Source of the DNA: Actinomycetes bacterium
GTDB lineage: Bacteria > Actinomycetota > Acidimicrobiia > Acidimicrobiales > SZUA-35
Assembly: GCA_024227975.1 (NCBI GenBank)
Contig: JAAETV010000604.1
Location: 1-15,636 of the forward strand
Length of the DNA stretch: 15,636 nt
Reading direction: 5' to 3'
Positions within the stretch are counted from its first letter, which is position 1, and the number at the start of each line of letters is the position of its first letter. The notes below the pieces were generated by a model. That model was given only the letters and a program-made list of their open reading frames with translations. It had not been told where the DNA came from and searched no databases. A program made the position numbers and the translations under genes. Of the stretch, positions 14,970 through 15,636 are shown one piece after another.

Positions 14970-15581
14970 TCAGCCGACCGACGAACGGAAGGCCCGAGAG
15001 AGGAGCGGGCTCTTGGCCTTCAGTTCCTGGGGACCATCGTCGTCGAACTGATGGTGCCACGGGAATTTGTCGTCTTCGTCGATCACTTCTTCTTCGATCG
15101 CCTCTTCTTCGGCCGCTTCTCGCCGCTTGGATGGGCGACTGGCCGGGGCTTTGCCCCGCGCCGAGCTGGTGGTCCTCGATCCTCGCCCCCGACCACGAGA
15201 CTGGTTTGGCTGGTCCTCGGCTTCGGGCTCGGCCTGGGCTGAGGCCGCAGGCTCATCCTCACCCTTGGTATTGCCATTGCCGTTTGTGGCCGAGACGGGC
15301 ATGGATCGCAGGTCTCGAGAGACGGGGAACGACAGTGGTTCGTCGCTGTCTTCGGTGGCGGCGCCATCACCAGCGGCATCGGTGGCAGGATCAGGATCGG
15401 TGGCAGGATCAGGATCGGTGTCTGCGGTGGCCCGATCGGGTCCCGGAGTGGCTGCCCGTGAGCTCTCGAACAGGGGGTTCGACCGGGGCCGTTTGGCCGG
15501 GGTGACCGGGGCGACCTCGGCCTCCGGGGCGATAGGAGAGACCGGGGCCAGGGTGCGGTTCTGGCTGCGGAGATCGTTCAT
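14970..15581 (-). CDS. Disordered acidic protein of unknown function
   Basis: 203 aa, no signal peptide, no membrane segment, no domain I recognise. Read from the ATG at 15581 (MNDLRSQNRTLAPVSPIAPE) it is Pro/Ala/Asp-rich to about residue 90, with a short repeat (ATDPDP twice) encoded by an 18-bp direct repeat. A basic Gly/Arg/Ser stretch follows (SRGRGRGSRTTSSARGKAPASR, split by PSKRRE), then the acidic run EEEAIEEEVIDEDD and a more conserved-looking tail KFPWHHQFDDDGPQELKAKS. The basic-then-acidic arrangement is seen in nucleic-acid-associated proteins, but that is only inference. The frame stays open to the right edge and includes a GTG at 15635, so the true start may be further upstream. 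It converges with gcvP, leaving 3 nt between stops. Confidence 0.55.
   Translation of the reverse strand: MNDLRSQNRTLAPVSPIAPEAEVAPVTPAKRPRSNPLFESSRAATPGPDRATADTDPDPATDPDPATDAAGDGAATEDSDEPLSFPVSRDLRSMPVSATNGNGNTKGEDEPAASAQAEPEAEDQPNQSRGRGRGSRTTSSARGKAPASRPSKRREAAEEEAIEEEVIDEDDKFPWHHQFDDDGPQELKAKSPLLSRAFRSSVG
15381..15416 (-). repeat. Tandem direct repeat, two 18-bp units
   Basis: GGTGGCAGGATCAGGATC occurs twice without interruption (15381-15398 and 15399-15416), followed by the start of a third partial unit. It encodes the ATDPDP repeat of the disordered protein and is in frame, so unit number could vary without breaking the gene. Confidence 0.8.
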
Positions 15582-15584
15582 CGT

Positions 15585-15599
15585 CCACCCGACGGGTGG
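15585..15599. promoter_or_regulatory. Perfect inverted repeat just upstream of the disordered-protein start
   Basis: CCACCC and GGGTGG flank a 3-base centre, 4 bases before the ATG at 15581. It could be an operator, or an RNA hairpin hiding the ribosome binding area if the start at 15581 is correct. If the gene starts further upstream it is inside coding sequence. Confidence 0.35.
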
Positions 15600-15636
15600 T
15601 GTGGTCGCGTCGGCGTGGTGGGGACAAAGGGGCACA

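Overview
GC-rich, gene-dense chromosomal DNA from a high-GC Gram-positive bacterium, most likely an actinomycete of the Acidimicrobiia type. This rests on codon use, several GTG/TTG starts, apparent leaderless starts and several mature lipoproteins with Thr/Ser/Asp-rich linkers; the class assignment is inference. No rRNA, tRNA, CRISPR array, transposase or integrase is visible. The window looks like ordinary vertically inherited chromosome, not a mobile island.

Layout. (1) Positions 1-1489, minus: a Ppx/GppA-type exopolyphosphatase, 3' end off the left edge. Head-to-head with it, and overlapping it at the 5' ends, a plus-strand run begins at 1467: PrmA-like methyltransferase, a gamma-glutamylcyclotransferase-fold protein, a two-domain rhodanese sulfurtransferase. 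(2) Positions 3884-8594 hold four consecutive exported proteins: a lipoprotein with three copies of a ~114-residue Cys-x25-Cys module, a secreted DUF4214 protein, a lipoprotein lytic transglycosylase (all plus), and a convergent minus-strand lipoprotein with a TolB/PD40-like beta-propeller. (3) Positions 8692-10663, plus: an ACAD10/11-type phosphotransferase and the SurE nucleotidase, both without a visible ribosome binding site and with promoter-like hexamers placed for leaderless transcription. (4) Positions 10705-14966: a TATAAT promoter, a complete tandem glycine riboswitch, then gcvT and gcvP (aminomethyltransferase and full-length glycine decarboxylase), a glycine-induced glycine-cleavage operon without gcvH. 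(5) Positions 14970-15581, minus: a disordered acidic protein of unknown function, convergent with gcvP.

How the genes fit together. The best understood unit is the glycine cleavage operon: the riboswitch senses glycine and controls T- and P-protein synthesis; H- and L-proteins must be encoded elsewhere. The 3.9-8.6 kb block is a cell-envelope cluster in which only the transglycosylase has a confident biochemical role; the triplicated-module lipoprotein is the most novel-looking protein here. The remaining genes are housekeeping. I found no convincing undescribed multi-gene system; the strongest leads are the triplicated lipoprotein with its neighbours and the architecture of the riboswitch expression platform.
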